Of a stretch of 64,000 bases of DNA, positions 27,715 through 36,167 are shown piece by piece. Each line of letters begins with the position of its first letter. Positions within the stretch are counted from its first letter, which is position 1. The notes under the pieces are model-generated. The model did no database searches, was not told the origin of the DNA, and saw only the letters and a list, made by a program, of their open reading frames with translations. Origin of the DNA: Castellaniella sp036379515 (GTDB taxonomy: Bacteria > Pseudomonadota > Gammaproteobacteria > Burkholderiales > Burkholderiaceae_B). The stretch is taken from NCBI RefSeq assembly GCF_036379515.1, contig NZ_DASVGN010000025.1, positions 32,512 to 96,511 on the forward strand, written 5' to 3'. The position numbers and the translations under genes are program-made.

Positions 27715-28983
27715 ATGAGCAATGCTTTCATTCTGGACTCTGGGCTGAAGGGCTTTCCGCCGGCGGCCGAGCCCTGCACGCCCGATACCATCGCTGCGCG
27801 GGGCTGGAACCTCTTCCGCGACGATTTGCCATTGCCGCTTGCCGTGCTGGATGCGGAAGCGCTGGAGCACAACATCCGCTGGATGCAGGCGTTTGCGGCC
27901 GATCGTGGGGTCGATATCGCCCCCCACGGGAAGACCACCATGTCGCCGCAAATTTTTCAGCGGCAGCTGGCGGCGGGCGCCTGGGGGCTGACGTTTGCCA
28001 CCGTCTTCCAGGTGGGGGTGGGCGTGCGTGCGGGGGCGCGGCGCATCATCATTGCCAATCAGGTCGTCGCGGATGCTGATTTTGATGGCATTGCGACGCT
28101 TTTGGCGGCACATCCCGATCTGCGCATCTGGTTTTTGGTCGATTCTGACGCCCAGGTGGCGCTCATTGAAGACTGGGCGCAGCGCCGGGGTCGCACGCAG
28201 CCGCTCGATTGCCTGATGGAGATCGGGGTGCCGGGGCAGCGCACCGGCTGTCGCACGGTCGCTCAGGCCTTGACAGTGGCACGTCGCATCCACGGCAGCG
28301 CGGCGTTGCGCTTGGGCGGGATCGAATGCTACGAGGGTGGGCTGGCCCACTGCGATCGGGCCGGGGATCAGCAGGCCGTCACCGCATTCCTGAATGGGGT
28401 GCGCGATATTGCGCAGCAATGCGACGCGCTGAATCTGTTCGAGGATGAATCCGTGATCCTCAGCGCGGGGGGCTCGGCCGTGTTCGACGTAGTCGCACCG
28501 GCGCTGCGTCTGACACTCTCGCGGCCGGTGCACGGGGTCTTGCGTTCGGGGTGCTACATCACGCACGATCATGGGTTCTATGCCAGCATGTTGCACAACA
28601 TCGAGGCTCGTGAGGGGCTGGACGCGAGTCTGCGGCCTGCGCTTTCGGTGTGGGCCATGGTGCAGTCCGTCCCCGAGCCCGGTTTGGCTTTGCTCACGTG
28701 TGGCAAGCGTGACATCTCGTTCGATTTGTCGTTGCCGCAACCTGTGCGCTATGCGCCGCGCGGTGCTACCAACGCCCAGCCCAGCCCTGAAGGCTGGAAG
28801 ATCACGGCGCTCAATGACCAGCACGCTTATCTGCATTTTGACCCATCGTCGGTGGCCCCTGCTGTGGGGGATCGCGTGAATCTCGGGATTTCGCACCCGT
28901 GCACGACCTTCGACAAGTGGCACTGGATGCCGCAGGTCGATGGTGCGGGGACGGTCGTGGGTGCAGTGACGATTCACTTTTGA
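27715..28983 (+). CDS. DSD1 family PLP-dependent enzyme (D-serine dehydratase/D-threonine aldolase-like amino-acid deaminase)
   Basis: A 422-residue enzyme with an alanine-racemase-type barrel. The PLP lysine is in APHGKTTMSP at about residue 73. The C-terminal beta domain contains SHPCTTFDKW, whose His and Cys are the zinc ligands of the DSD1 family. Such enzymes dehydrate D-serine or cleave D-3-hydroxyamino acids. AAAGGAA lies eight bases before ATG 27715. The genes around it are remnants, so it now stands alone and its promoter is unclear. Confidence 0.85.
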   Translation: MSNAFILDSGLKGFPPAAEPCTPDTIAARGWNLFRDDLPLPLAVLDAEALEHNIRWMQAFAADRGVDIAPHGKTTMSPQIFQRQLAAGAWGLTFATVFQVGVGVRAGARRIIIANQVVADADFDGIATLLAAHPDLRIWFLVDSDAQVALIEDWAQRRGRTQPLDCLMEIGVPGQRTGCRTVAQALTVARRIHGSAALRLGGIECYEGGLAHCDRAGDQQAVTAFLNGVRDIAQQCDALNLFEDESVILSAGGSAVFDVVAPALRLTLSRPVHGVLRSGCYITHDHGFYASMLHNIEAREGLDASLRPALSVWAMVQSVPEPGLALLTCGKRDISFDLSLPQPVRYAPRGATNAQPSPEGWKITALNDQHAYLHFDPSSVAPAVGDRVNLGISHPCTTFDKWHWMPQVDGAGTVVGAVTIHF

Positions 28984-29044
28984 CGGAGTCTGCCATGGAC
29001 GCCTGGCCTGAAGAAAGTCTGCTGCTGCGTCTGCCATCTGCTGA

Positions 29045-29134
29045 CCGTCATTGGCTCTGATGGCTTCTGCGCCGCGAGGATCGGGCTCGTACTACGAGGT
29101 GATCGCAGAGTGCGGTGTGACTCGGGCGTATTGA
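29045..29134 (+). pseudogene. 3' remnant of a second thpR gene
   Basis: About 29 codons ending in TGA 29132-29134 match the last codons of intact thpR at 36.7-36.8 kb, including the shared SGSYYEVIAECGVT. Only a few bases differ over about 77. The 5' part is missing and a stop (TGA 29042-29044) lies just upstream in frame. The vapBC-like module follows directly. Confidence 0.85.
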
Positions 29135-29156
29135 GGGTGCTCACTCCAGATACAAT

Positions 29157-29182
29157 CCACATATAATATAAACTATATGTGG
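29157..29182. promoter_or_regulatory. Promoter/operator of the vapBC-like module
   Basis: CCACATATA and TATATGTGG form a perfect inverted repeat (9-base arms, 8-base spacer) 17 bases before the antitoxin start. A TATAAT hexamer (29162-29167) lies inside it. A ribbon-helix-helix antitoxin bound here would block the -10 box, the usual autoregulation of such modules. No clear -35 is seen. Confidence 0.65.
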
Positions 29183-29199
29183 CTGAATTGGAGGACATC

Positions 29200-29427
29200 A
29201 TGGCGCAGATCACGCTATATCTTGAAGAGTCGGTCCAGACTCTCGTCGAACACGCGGCCAAGGCTCAGGGCGTGTCGAAGAGCCGATGGGTGGCCGAATT
29301 GATCCGTCAGCATGCCGGTGATCAATGGCCCAAAAGCTGTCTCGACCTGGCAGGGCAGTTTCCGGATTTTCCGCTGTGCGAGCCTGCTGTGCCGCCTGTC
29401 GGGGATGTTCCTCGGGTGCCATGGTAG
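29200..29427 (+). CDS. Ribbon-helix-helix (CopG/VapB-like) antitoxin
   Basis: A 75-residue protein from ATG 29200, with GGAGG six bases upstream. The N-terminus MAQITLYLEESVQTL, then KAQGVSKSRWVAELIRQ, has the strand-helix-helix layout of RHH DNA-binding antitoxins. The proline-rich C-terminus (FPDFPL, PPVGDVPRVPW) is likely disordered until it binds the toxin. It precedes a PIN-domain toxin with tight spacing, and an inverted repeat lies over its promoter. Confidence 0.82.
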   Translation: MAQITLYLEESVQTLVEHAAKAQGVSKSRWVAELIRQHAGDQWPKSCLDLAGQFPDFPLCEPAVPPVGDVPRVPW

Positions 29428-29432
29428 TCGCC

Positions 29433-29846
29433 ATGCATGTGCTGGACAGCAACACCATCAGCTACTACTTTCGGGGTGAGCGACCTGTGGTGGAACAGAT
29501 GCAGAAGCTGGCGCCATCAGTGCTGGCCGTGCCTGCGGTCGTGGAGTACGAGCTGCGCTACGGCCTATTGCGCTTGCCGCCCGAGGCCGCCGCACCTCGT
29601 CTGGTTGCGTTGGCAACTTTCCTGGCGCCCCTGACCATTCTTGCGTTCGACGGTGCCTGCGCGGCGCATGCCGCACGCATTCGCGCCACCCTGGAATCGA
29701 GTGGTACGCCCATAGGGCCTCACGACACCTTGATTGCAGCTACAGCGCTACAGCACCAGGCCGTGCTGGTCACGCGAAATGTCCGCGAGTTTTCCAGAGT
29801 GCCGGGGCTGCAGTGGGAAAACTGGTTCCAGGACGATCGAGGGTGA
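29433..29846 (+). CDS. PIN-domain ribonuclease toxin (VapC-like)
   Basis: A 137-residue PIN-domain protein from ATG 29433, whose start MHVLDSNTISYYFRG matches family starts; ATG 29421 overlapping the antitoxin stop is an alternative. The acidic metal-binding set is present: D5, E38/E40 (VVEYELRYG), D98 (GPHDTLIAA) and the TRNVREF region. VapC toxins cut specific RNAs such as tRNA and are neutralised by the cognate antitoxin. All key residues are intact. A decayed copy of its last 15 codons survives at 36803-36850. Confidence 0.88.
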   Translation: MHVLDSNTISYYFRGERPVVEQMQKLAPSVLAVPAVVEYELRYGLLRLPPEAAAPRLVALATFLAPLTILAFDGACAAHAARIRATLESSGTPIGPHDTLIAATALQHQAVLVTRNVREFSRVPGLQWENWFQDDRG

Positions 29847-29849
29847 TGC

Positions 29850-29897
29850 ATGAAGTCAATCGATCGTAGCCAAGCCAGCCCGTGAGGTCGCCGCCGG
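29850..29897 (+). pseudogene. Truncated, frameshifted hslR remnant
   Basis: The first eight codons of hslR (MKSIDRSQ) are joined to an internal piece (KPAREVA) by loss of 137 bases between two GCCAAG copies that in intact hslR lie at 36873-36878 and 37010-37015. The loss is not a multiple of three, so the frame stops after 11 codons. Similarity fades by about 29897. The remaining ~90 bases to 29987 show nothing recognisable. Confidence 0.8.
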
Positions 29898-29987
29898 ATG
29901 AATGATTTGCGACGCCGATGATGGCAAGATAGCTGGCAGATGTTGCCTGACGGGTGCCACGCTGGGGCCTGCCAAAGGCGTTGGTCC

Positions 29988-30557
29988 CTAGACTCTTTTC
30001 ATGGCAGAGACAGGCATGGAGACGTCAGCGCTCGCGCTGGCAATCATGCGTGCCTGATTTTGCAGTTCGGCGGGGAGGCCATGAGCCGGCACGTGCGCAC
30101 GATAAAAATCCATCACGTTGCGAACCGTACCAAGGCAGTTGTCTAGGGGGGCGGACGTCGACGAGACGGCCGCCGGCGCCAGAGTGTCGACCCAGGCGCC
30201 CAGCACCCACTGCTCGATCTGTTCGGCCTTTAGCTCGGTTGTCTTGACGTCATTGCGCAGCGCGTCGGTCCGTGGGTCGGGCGCCGGCGGCGGCCCCGCC
30301 TTGAGCCGGCTGCGAATCGCGCGCAAAGGCACCACGATCTCTTCCCGCCACGATCGCACTCGCGCGTCGGCCAGTGCGACCTCCGCGCGGTCGATCGGAC
30401 GCCGATGCCACCGGGCCGCCAATAGCGCCATCAGCAATACGTTGACGTCCAGGGCAATGTCAGCCTGCAGTGCCAGACAGCTTTGAGCGACACCCTGTCG
30501 TTGGTAGACTGCCAGGGAGAATCGCCAGTACAGATCGTCGTCCAGCACCGAAGTCAT
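29988..30557 (-). CDS. TIGR02444 family protein
   Basis: A 189-residue protein from ATG 30557 (MTSVLDDD). The opening YWRFSLAVYQRQGVAQSCLALQ followed by DVNVLLMALLAARW is the signature of the TIGR02444 family of unknown function in proteobacteria. It follows iclR by 26 bases on the same strand and may be the last gene of the ubiX-to-iclR unit. The C-terminal half is variable. An upstream extension of the frame overlaps iclR and is rejected. Confidence 0.78.
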   Translation of the reverse strand: MTSVLDDDLYWRFSLAVYQRQGVAQSCLALQADIALDVNVLLMALLAARWHRRPIDRAEVALADARVRSWREEIVVPLRAIRSRLKAGPPPAPDPRTDALRNDVKTTELKAEQIEQWVLGAWVDTLAPAAVSSTSAPLDNCLGTVRNVMDFYRAHVPAHGLPAELQNQARMIASASADVSMPVSAMKRV

Positions 30558-30583
30558 GGTGGCTTCACGCTTGCCTCGGGCTG

Positions 30584-31378
30584 CTACAGTGCGCCGAGAC
30601 GCTTGCTGAGCTGTTCGGCCATGGCTTTCACCGATTCCTGCAGGGGCGGGATTCTCTGCTCCGTGAATCGGTACATCGGCACGGTGATGCCGACGGCTCC
30701 AATGAGCTTCTCTCCCTTGCCGCGCACTGCCGATGCCACGGCCCCGACATCGGCGTCGAATTCGCCCCGGTTGACCGCACAATTCTGTGCCCGTACGGTG
30801 TTGAGTTCTTCCCGGATGGCAGCGACGTCGGTCAGTGTGGTTTCTGTGTATTTGATGAGCGGTCCGGCCAGGATTCGCGCCATCACTTTGTCCGGTGCGA
30901 ATGCCAGTAATACCTTGCCGGTGGCCGTGCACCAGGCCGGCTTGGTCATGCCCAGCGGTGCGTAATGCGATACTGCATGGGATCCGCGGACGTGTTCGAT
31001 CGACACGGCTGCCTCGCCATCCCAGATATTGAAGCTGCAGGTTTCCTGTGTACTCGCAGCCAATTCTTGCAAGCCGTTGTGCACCAGTTCGGACAGTCCG
31101 AAGTTCTCCATGATGGGCGCAGCTAGCGCCACCAGCCCGCCCCCCAGCCTGATCAGACCGCTGACCGGGTCACGCTCGACGAATTGTGCCTCTTCGAGCG
31201 TTGACACGATGCGCGAGACAGAGCTCTTGTGCAGGTCGACCCGGCGTGCCAGTTCTGTGATGCTGAGCAGGGGCTCGGTGCCCGAGAAGCATCCCAGTAC
31301 TTTGAGGGCCTTCCTGACGGCGCCGACGCCACCAGGTGCGTCGGCACTCTCCCGCCGTTTTTTTATGTTATCGAGCAC
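30584..31378 (-). CDS. IclR family transcriptional regulator
   Basis: A 264-residue regulator. An N-terminal winged helix-turn-helix (SITELARRVDLHKSSVSRIVSTL, residues ~40-65) is followed by a GAF-like effector domain with FNIWDGEAAVSIEHVRG and AWCTATGKVLLAF. IclR proteins usually control aromatic or organic-acid catabolism. Its start overlaps the end of the permease gene by 11 bases, so it is encoded within the transporter operon and probably regulates it, sensing the substrate or product of the UbiD reaction. Confidence 0.9.
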   Translation of the reverse strand: MLDNIKKRRESADAPGGVGAVRKALKVLGCFSGTEPLLSITELARRVDLHKSSVSRIVSTLEEAQFVERDPVSGLIRLGGGLVALAAPIMENFGLSELVHNGLQELAASTQETCSFNIWDGEAAVSIEHVRGSHAVSHYAPLGMTKPAWCTATGKVLLAFAPDKVMARILAGPLIKYTETTLTDVAAIREELNTVRAQNCAVNRGEFDADVGAVASAVRGKGEKLIGAVGITVPMYRFTEQRIPPLQESVKAMAEQLSKRLGAL

Positions 31379-32120
31379 GTCGCGAAGGCTGCCATTTCAG
31401 GAAGATGTTTTCAAAGAGGCTGATGGCCGAGATTCCCAGCGTCGTGAACAAGGTGATGGACAGGAGCGCAGCGAATACCAACGGAATGTCCATGTTGAAC
31501 TGCCCCGTCAGCACCAGGTACCCGATGCCCATGTTACCGCCGATGAACTCGCCGACGATAGACCCGACCAGCGCCAGCGGAAACGCCACTTTCATGGCAT
31601 CGGCGATATAGGGCAACGCGTGCATCAGGCGCACCTTCAGGAAGATGCGCACGGGATTGCCGCCGGCGAGCATCGACAGGTCGATGATATCGCTTTCGAT
31701 CTCGCCCAGGCCGGTGAGAGAATTCACGAAGATGGGAAACAGGGCCAGCATGAATGCCAGCAATATCTTCGATTCTGCACCGAGCCCGAACCACACGACC
31801 AGCAGGGGCGCGATCGCGATCTTGGGGATGCTGTTGAAGGCTGCCAGGAACGGCAGCACGATGGATTTCAGGCTGTCGATGTAGACGACGAGCAGCGCGA
31901 GCACGATGCCGACCACGGTGCCCAGCGCGAGGCCGGCCACCGTCGTCCCCGCAGTGACAGCCAGGTTATAGACCTGCAGATCGAAGGTTCCAGTGAAGCG
32001 CTGCCAGATTGTGGTCGGCAGCGGCAGGATGTAGTCCGGAACGCCGGAGAACGGTGCGCCGAACTGCCACAAGAGGAGCAGGATTGCGACTGCGAGCAAT
32101 GTTCTGGATGCATTCAACAT
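31368..32120 (-). CDS. ABC transporter permease (SsuC/TauC-like)
   Basis: A 250-residue permease with about six membrane helices. The cytoplasmic EAA-like loop (DLSMLAGGNPVRIFLKVRL, MHALPYI) contacts the ATPase. Family members import nitrate, taurine, sulfonates, pyrimidine precursors or aromatic acids such as phthalate. Together with the following ATPase and binding protein it forms a complete importer. Overlaps iclR and lies 12 bases after the ATPase gene. Confidence 0.9.
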   Translation of the reverse strand: MLNASRTLLAVAILLLLWQFGAPFSGVPDYILPLPTTIWQRFTGTFDLQVYNLAVTAGTTVAGLALGTVVGIVLALLVVYIDSLKSIVLPFLAAFNSIPKIAIAPLLVVWFGLGAESKILLAFMLALFPIFVNSLTGLGEIESDIIDLSMLAGGNPVRIFLKVRLMHALPYIADAMKVAFPLALVGSIVGEFIGGNMGIGYLVLTGQFNMDIPLVFAALLSITLFTTLGISAISLFENIFLKWQPSRRAR

Positions 32121-32132
32121 GTCTGGATTCTC

Positions 32133-32891
32133 CTAGCCTTCCCACTGTGTTCCGATGCCCTCGCGGACTTGGGCGGAAAGTTCAAGAAACCTCGGCGTCC
32201 TGAGCGTTTCCAGCGTGCGGGCCCGAGGTAGATCTACTTCGATGACGTTCTGGATGCGCCCCGGCCTGGCGGTCATGACGATGATCGTGTCCGACAGAAG
32301 CACCGCTTCGGTGATGCTGTGTGTGACGAAGATCACCGTGTTCTTGCTGGCACTCCAGATGTCTTGCAGCTCGAAGCCAAGACGCTCGCGGGTCATGACG
32401 TCCAGGGCCCCGAAAGGCTCGTCCATCAGGATCAGCGAGGGGTTCAGCAGCAGTGCCCGGCAGATCGAGGCGCGCTGCTGCATGCCTCCTGACAGCTGGT
32501 GTGGATAGCTGTTCTCGAAGCCCTTGAGGCCCGCCAGCTCGATCAGTTCCAGCGCACGCGCCTTGTAGTCCCGTGCATTCTTGCCGCCGATTTCGGCAAC
32601 GAACAGGATGTTCTCCAGGACCGTGCGCCATTGAAGCAGGACTGGCCCCTGGAACACCATGCCGGAATCGGAGATCGGGCCATCGACCTGTTTCCCTCCC
32701 ACGGTGATCTGCCCGCTGGTCGCCGGCACCAGACCCGCGATGATGCGCAGGAGTGTGGATTTCCCGCAACCGCTGGGCCCGACGATGGAAACGAAAGAGT
32801 TCGCCTTGATTTCGGCGGAAACACAGTTGAGCGCAACGACTTCGGAGCTGAACTTCTTGCTGACATCCTTGATGGTGACTGTCGTAGACAT
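32133..32891 (-). CDS. ABC transporter ATP-binding protein (SsuB/TauB-like)
   Basis: A 252-residue ATPase with Walker A GPSGCGKST, Q-loop FQGPVLLQW, signature LSGGMQQR, Walker B LILMDEPFGALD and the switch HS in FVTHSITEA. It powers the importer formed with the adjacent permease and binding protein. Gaps on either side are 9-12 bases, indicating one transcript. Confidence 0.92.
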   Translation of the reverse strand: MSTTVTIKDVSKKFSSEVVALNCVSAEIKANSFVSIVGPSGCGKSTLLRIIAGLVPATSGQITVGGKQVDGPISDSGMVFQGPVLLQWRTVLENILFVAEIGGKNARDYKARALELIELAGLKGFENSYPHQLSGGMQQRASICRALLLNPSLILMDEPFGALDVMTRERLGFELQDIWSASKNTVIFVTHSITEAVLLSDTIIVMTARPGRIQNVIEVDLPRARTLETLRTPRFLELSAQVREGIGTQWEG

Positions 32892-32900
32892 CGGTGCGCC

Positions 32901-33908
32901 TTAGCGTTTGTTGACCACGTTCTGGAACACGTCGTCCGGCTTGATGCCATCGGTCTTGAGTTTCAGCGCTTCACCGATGATGTTGATCGTGTTTTCGAGG
33001 CGATCGTCGGTTGCCACGCCATAGCCGTTCTTTCTCGTGTAGTCGGTGTCGATCGCCTTGATCGATTGCCTCCACTGGCTGAGCACGGTGTCATAGTTCA
33101 GCGTCGTGTTGTACTTCACCATGATGCGGGCCGCTTCTTCAGGGTGCGCGATCGAGTATTGCACTGCCTGGATGGTGGCATCGGCGAAGCGGCGCACTTC
33201 GGCAGGATCATTCTTGAGCTTGGACTGGCTGGCGATCATCCAGTATCCGTAGACCTCATATCCCCAGTCTGCAAACGACGCGAAGTAGACCTTCTTGCCT
33301 CGAGGCGTGGCCAACTTCTGCAGAGCGGGAACGTCACCGTCGATGGAGGCCGTAAACAGATCCACGCGCCCGCTCAGGAGCAAGGACGCATACACACCCG
33401 AATCTGCGGTCTGCCAGTCGACAGGCATGTCGGCCAGGCCATGCCGCGCGAGAATGATGGGAAAGATCACCCGAGCGCTGTCAGCCTGGGAGGCCGCGAT
33501 CTTCTTGCCCCTGATCGAGGCAGGGTCGGGATAGGGTTCGAGTGACGCGAAGCCCATGGTCGACTTGTCCATGAAGACCAGGAAACCCTTCACCTTGGCG
33601 CCCTTGGCCACGGCCTGGACCACCGGGCCGGTATCGGCCATGCCGTAATCGGCTTTGCCGCTTTCGATGGCGGAAATTACGAATCCACTGCCCGCCGCCG
33701 GCAGTATCTTGACGTCAAAACCGGCGTCTCGGTAGTACCCCTGGTCCAGCCCTACGAAAAAGGGCGTGTGGCGTCCGTGAAAGGTGTAGTTGGTCAGTAC
33801 TGTGATTTCCTTGAGTTTGGCGTCTTGTGCCGCAGCGGACACTGTCAGTGCACTCAAGCCCAGCGTGGCTGAAACCAATAAGGCGGATAAAAATCGCAAT
33901 TTCTTCAT
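32901..33908 (-). CDS. ABC transporter substrate-binding protein (NMT1/SsuA-like)
   Basis: A 335-residue periplasmic protein with a signal peptide of about 27 residues (LSALTVSAAAQ). The mature start VLTNYTFHGRHTPFFVGLDQGYYRDAGFDVKIL and the segment GKADYGMADTGPVV are typical of NMT1/THI5-like binding proteins. It should capture the substrate later decarboxylated by the UbiD-family enzyme; which compound is unknown. Confidence 0.9.
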   Translation of the reverse strand: MKKLRFLSALLVSATLGLSALTVSAAAQDAKLKEITVLTNYTFHGRHTPFFVGLDQGYYRDAGFDVKILPAAGSGFVISAIESGKADYGMADTGPVVQAVAKGAKVKGFLVFMDKSTMGFASLEPYPDPASIRGKKIAASQADSARVIFPIILARHGLADMPVDWQTADSGVYASLLLSGRVDLFTASIDGDVPALQKLATPRGKKVYFASFADWGYEVYGYWMIASQSKLKNDPAEVRRFADATIQAVQYSIAHPEEAARIMVKYNTTLNYDTVLSQWRQSIKAIDTDYTRKNGYGVATDDRLENTINIIGEALKLKTDGIKPDDVFQNVVNKR

Positions 33909-33961
33909 GTCGTCCTCGGCCCAATCAATTGATGCTCTTTAAAGGAATTTTTGCTGCTCGT

Positions 33962-35290
33962 TCAAGGGTGTGAAAAATAGTCACCCAGGTTGATACGATC
34001 GACGCCGGGCACTTTCTTTCGTTCGAACTCGGCCCGGCGGTGAAATGGTGCCGTTGCGTCGATGCCCATCCGTCCCCAGTGGTCTTTTTCGTCGTCCCTG
34101 TAGAAGGAGGGTGTTTCGGGGATGATCATGACGTCCTTGTCCGGGCGTGAGCGTGTCAGCGTCGCCCAGGTGACGTCATCCATGTCGTAGATGTCTACGT
34201 CTTCGTCGACGACGGTGCACATTTTGGCCCAGGTCGGTTCGGCGCCGAACACCGCCAGCAGCACCTGGCGCGCGTGGCCCTCGTATTGCTGCCGGATCTT
34301 GACGACGGTGTGCAGCACGAAGGGATGGCATGTGACGTCAATGATGCCGGGCAGCACGGCGCTGATCCGTTGGTAGATATTCGCCGCAACGGACAGTTCG
34401 AGGGTCAGGACCTCTTCGGAAGACCCGCAGAGGATGCTGTGGAAGATGGCATCGCTGCGGCGAGTCACTCCCAGCACCTCGAAGACCGCGTTATTGCCTA
34501 CGGGGGTGTAATAGCCCATGAATTCGCCAAATGGGCCTTCGGGCCGGCGGATGTTCGGCAGGAAGCGGCCCTCGATGACGATCTCGGTGCTGGCTGGAAC
34601 CATCAGGTCGATATGCTTGCAGGGGCGCATCTGGATGGGCTCGCCCGACAGCTGCGCAGCCACCAGGAGCTCGTCCGCATCGTAAGGCAGGGGTGCGGCG
34701 GCGGTCAGGAAGCTGGCCGGCGGAGGGCCGATGAGCATGGCGGCCTCCAGCGGCTGGCCGGACTGTTCGGCCTTTTCGTGGTAGATCGTCAGGTGGTGTT
34801 TGGGGGCAAGCCGGCAGCGCAGTTCCTGGTCGCTGACGTACATTGAGCGGTGAAACGAAAGGTTGCGCACACCGGTTTCGGGGTCCTTGGCCAGGAACAT
34901 GGCGGAGGTGAAGTACGGCCCCACGTCTTTCTCGGAATAGGTGATCAGCGGCAGATCGCTGAGTTGGCAGTCAATCAGGGTGGGTGTGTCCTCAGGTCTG
35001 GATGGCACCAGCTCGCTGCCTCTTGCGCTGGCGATGCTGGCAAGATCATTCCATTCTTTGCAGAAGTGCTCAGGGTTGATCCCCAGGATATCCGCCAGTC
35101 GTTGCCGCGTGCCGTAGATATTGGTCAGCACGGGCAGCGTGGTGCCTTTGACCTTATGGAACAGAATGGGCTTGCCCCAGGCTTTGTGAGCGGCTGCGGT
35201 GACGGCTGCCAACTCATGCCGGGGGTTCACTTCGCGGTGCACCTCCATCAGTTCGTTTTTTTCGCGAAGACGATTCATGTAGTTGCGCAT
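33962..35290 (-). CDS. UbiD family decarboxylase
   Basis: A 442-residue prenylated-FMN-dependent (de)carboxylase. Catalytic residues of the family are visible: arginine R148 (LSFHRSM) and the glutamates E251 and E256 in PEGPFGEFMGYY. UbiD enzymes remove or add carboxyl groups on aromatic or alpha,beta-unsaturated acids. The ubiquinone-pathway UbiD is usually longer (about 490). With an adjacent importer and IclR regulator, a catabolic aryl-acid decarboxylase is more likely. The required cofactor enzyme UbiX is encoded directly upstream. Confidence 0.9.
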   Translation of the reverse strand: MRNYMNRLREKNELMEVHREVNPRHELAAVTAAAHKAWGKPILFHKVKGTTLPVLTNIYGTRQRLADILGINPEHFCKEWNDLASIASARGSELVPSRPEDTPTLIDCQLSDLPLITYSEKDVGPYFTSAMFLAKDPETGVRNLSFHRSMYVSDQELRCRLAPKHHLTIYHEKAEQSGQPLEAAMLIGPPPASFLTAAAPLPYDADELLVAAQLSGEPIQMRPCKHIDLMVPASTEIVIEGRFLPNIRRPEGPFGEFMGYYTPVGNNAVFEVLGVTRRSDAIFHSILCGSSEEVLTLELSVAANIYQRISAVLPGIIDVTCHPFVLHTVVKIRQQYEGHARQVLLAVFGAEPTWAKMCTVVDEDVDIYDMDDVTWATLTRSRPDKDVMIIPETPSFYRDDEKDHWGRMGIDATAPFHRRAEFERKKVPGVDRINLGDYFSHP

Positions 35291-35344
35291 GACGATCCTA
35301 TTTGTGTCTGCTGCTCTGACATGCGGGCAGTACCTTGCCCGCGC

Positions 35345-35926
35345 TCATTTCTCGATCCGCTGGCCGCTCCAGCGCTTGACGAGTCCGGTATCGATATCAA
35401 ACAGGTCCAGTGCCCGGCCCACAGTGTGGTCGACCATTTCCTCGATCGTCTGGGGGCGGGCGTAGAAGGCGGGCACAGGCGGCATCACGATGGCCCCGGC
35501 CTCGGAGACCTGCGTCAGGCTGCGCAGATGCCCCAGATGGAGCGGGGTTTCGCGGACGAGCAGTACGAGACGGCGCCGCTCTTTCAGGACTACGTCGGCC
35601 GCGCGCGTCAGGAGATTCGAGGTCACCCCAGTCGCGATTTCCGACAGACTGCGGATCGAGCATGGGGCCACGATCATGCCGGCGGTTTTGAAGGATCCGC
35701 TGGAGATGGAAGCGCCTATGTCCTCGATTGAGTGAACGTGGTCGGCAAGTTGCTCTATGTCTGCAACCTTCAGGGGCAGTTCGTGCGCCAGCGTTACCTT
35801 GGCCGAGCGTGTCATGACCAGGTGGGTCTCGACCGAGCAGGCGCGCAGCGCGTGCAGCATGCGTACTCCCAGGATGATGCCTGATGCACCACTGATGCCG
35901 ACGATCAATCTGCGGGTACCGCTCAT
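35345..35926 (-). CDS. UbiX family flavin prenyltransferase
   Basis: A 193-residue flavoprotein that prenylates FMN to make the UbiD cofactor. The start VGISGASGIILGVRML binds FMN, and CSIRSLSEIATGVTSNLL followed by VLKERRRLVLLVRETPL is the family signature. It is the first gene of the minus-strand cluster, 54 bases before ubiD. A dedicated UbiX beside a catabolic UbiD is common. A 241-base gap separates it from divergent thpR and should hold both promoters. Confidence 0.92.
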   Translation of the reverse strand: MSGTRRLIVGISGASGIILGVRMLHALRACSVETHLVMTRSAKVTLAHELPLKVADIEQLADHVHSIEDIGASISSGSFKTAGMIVAPCSIRSLSEIATGVTSNLLTRAADVVLKERRRLVLLVRETPLHLGHLRSLTQVSEAGAIVMPPVPAFYARPQTIEEMVDHTVGRALDLFDIDTGLVKRWSGQRIEK

Positions 35927-36167
35927 GGGGAATCTCCGTGGACAGGGCCTGCTTCATTCGGTAGTTGCGCATTAAGCAACAACGATTCATATAGCGCAAC
36001 TTTTGCAAAAGTCTAAGGCTTGTCTTTCAGGCTTGTCAAGGCAATCGTCTGCCGAACATATTTCGGCGCAGCGCCCCCTGCGCGACGAGTTGGCGCTGCC
36101 AGAGGCGCCGAGGTTTGTCCCCGTCACCGTCGCCCAGGTGCCTGTGATGGTGTTACGCTTCGCTCCT

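Noticed and set aside
27433..29037. 534-codon frame antisense to the DSD1 gene
   Set aside because: The plus-strand frame has PLP lysine and zinc-ligand motifs; the antisense has none and no ribosome site.
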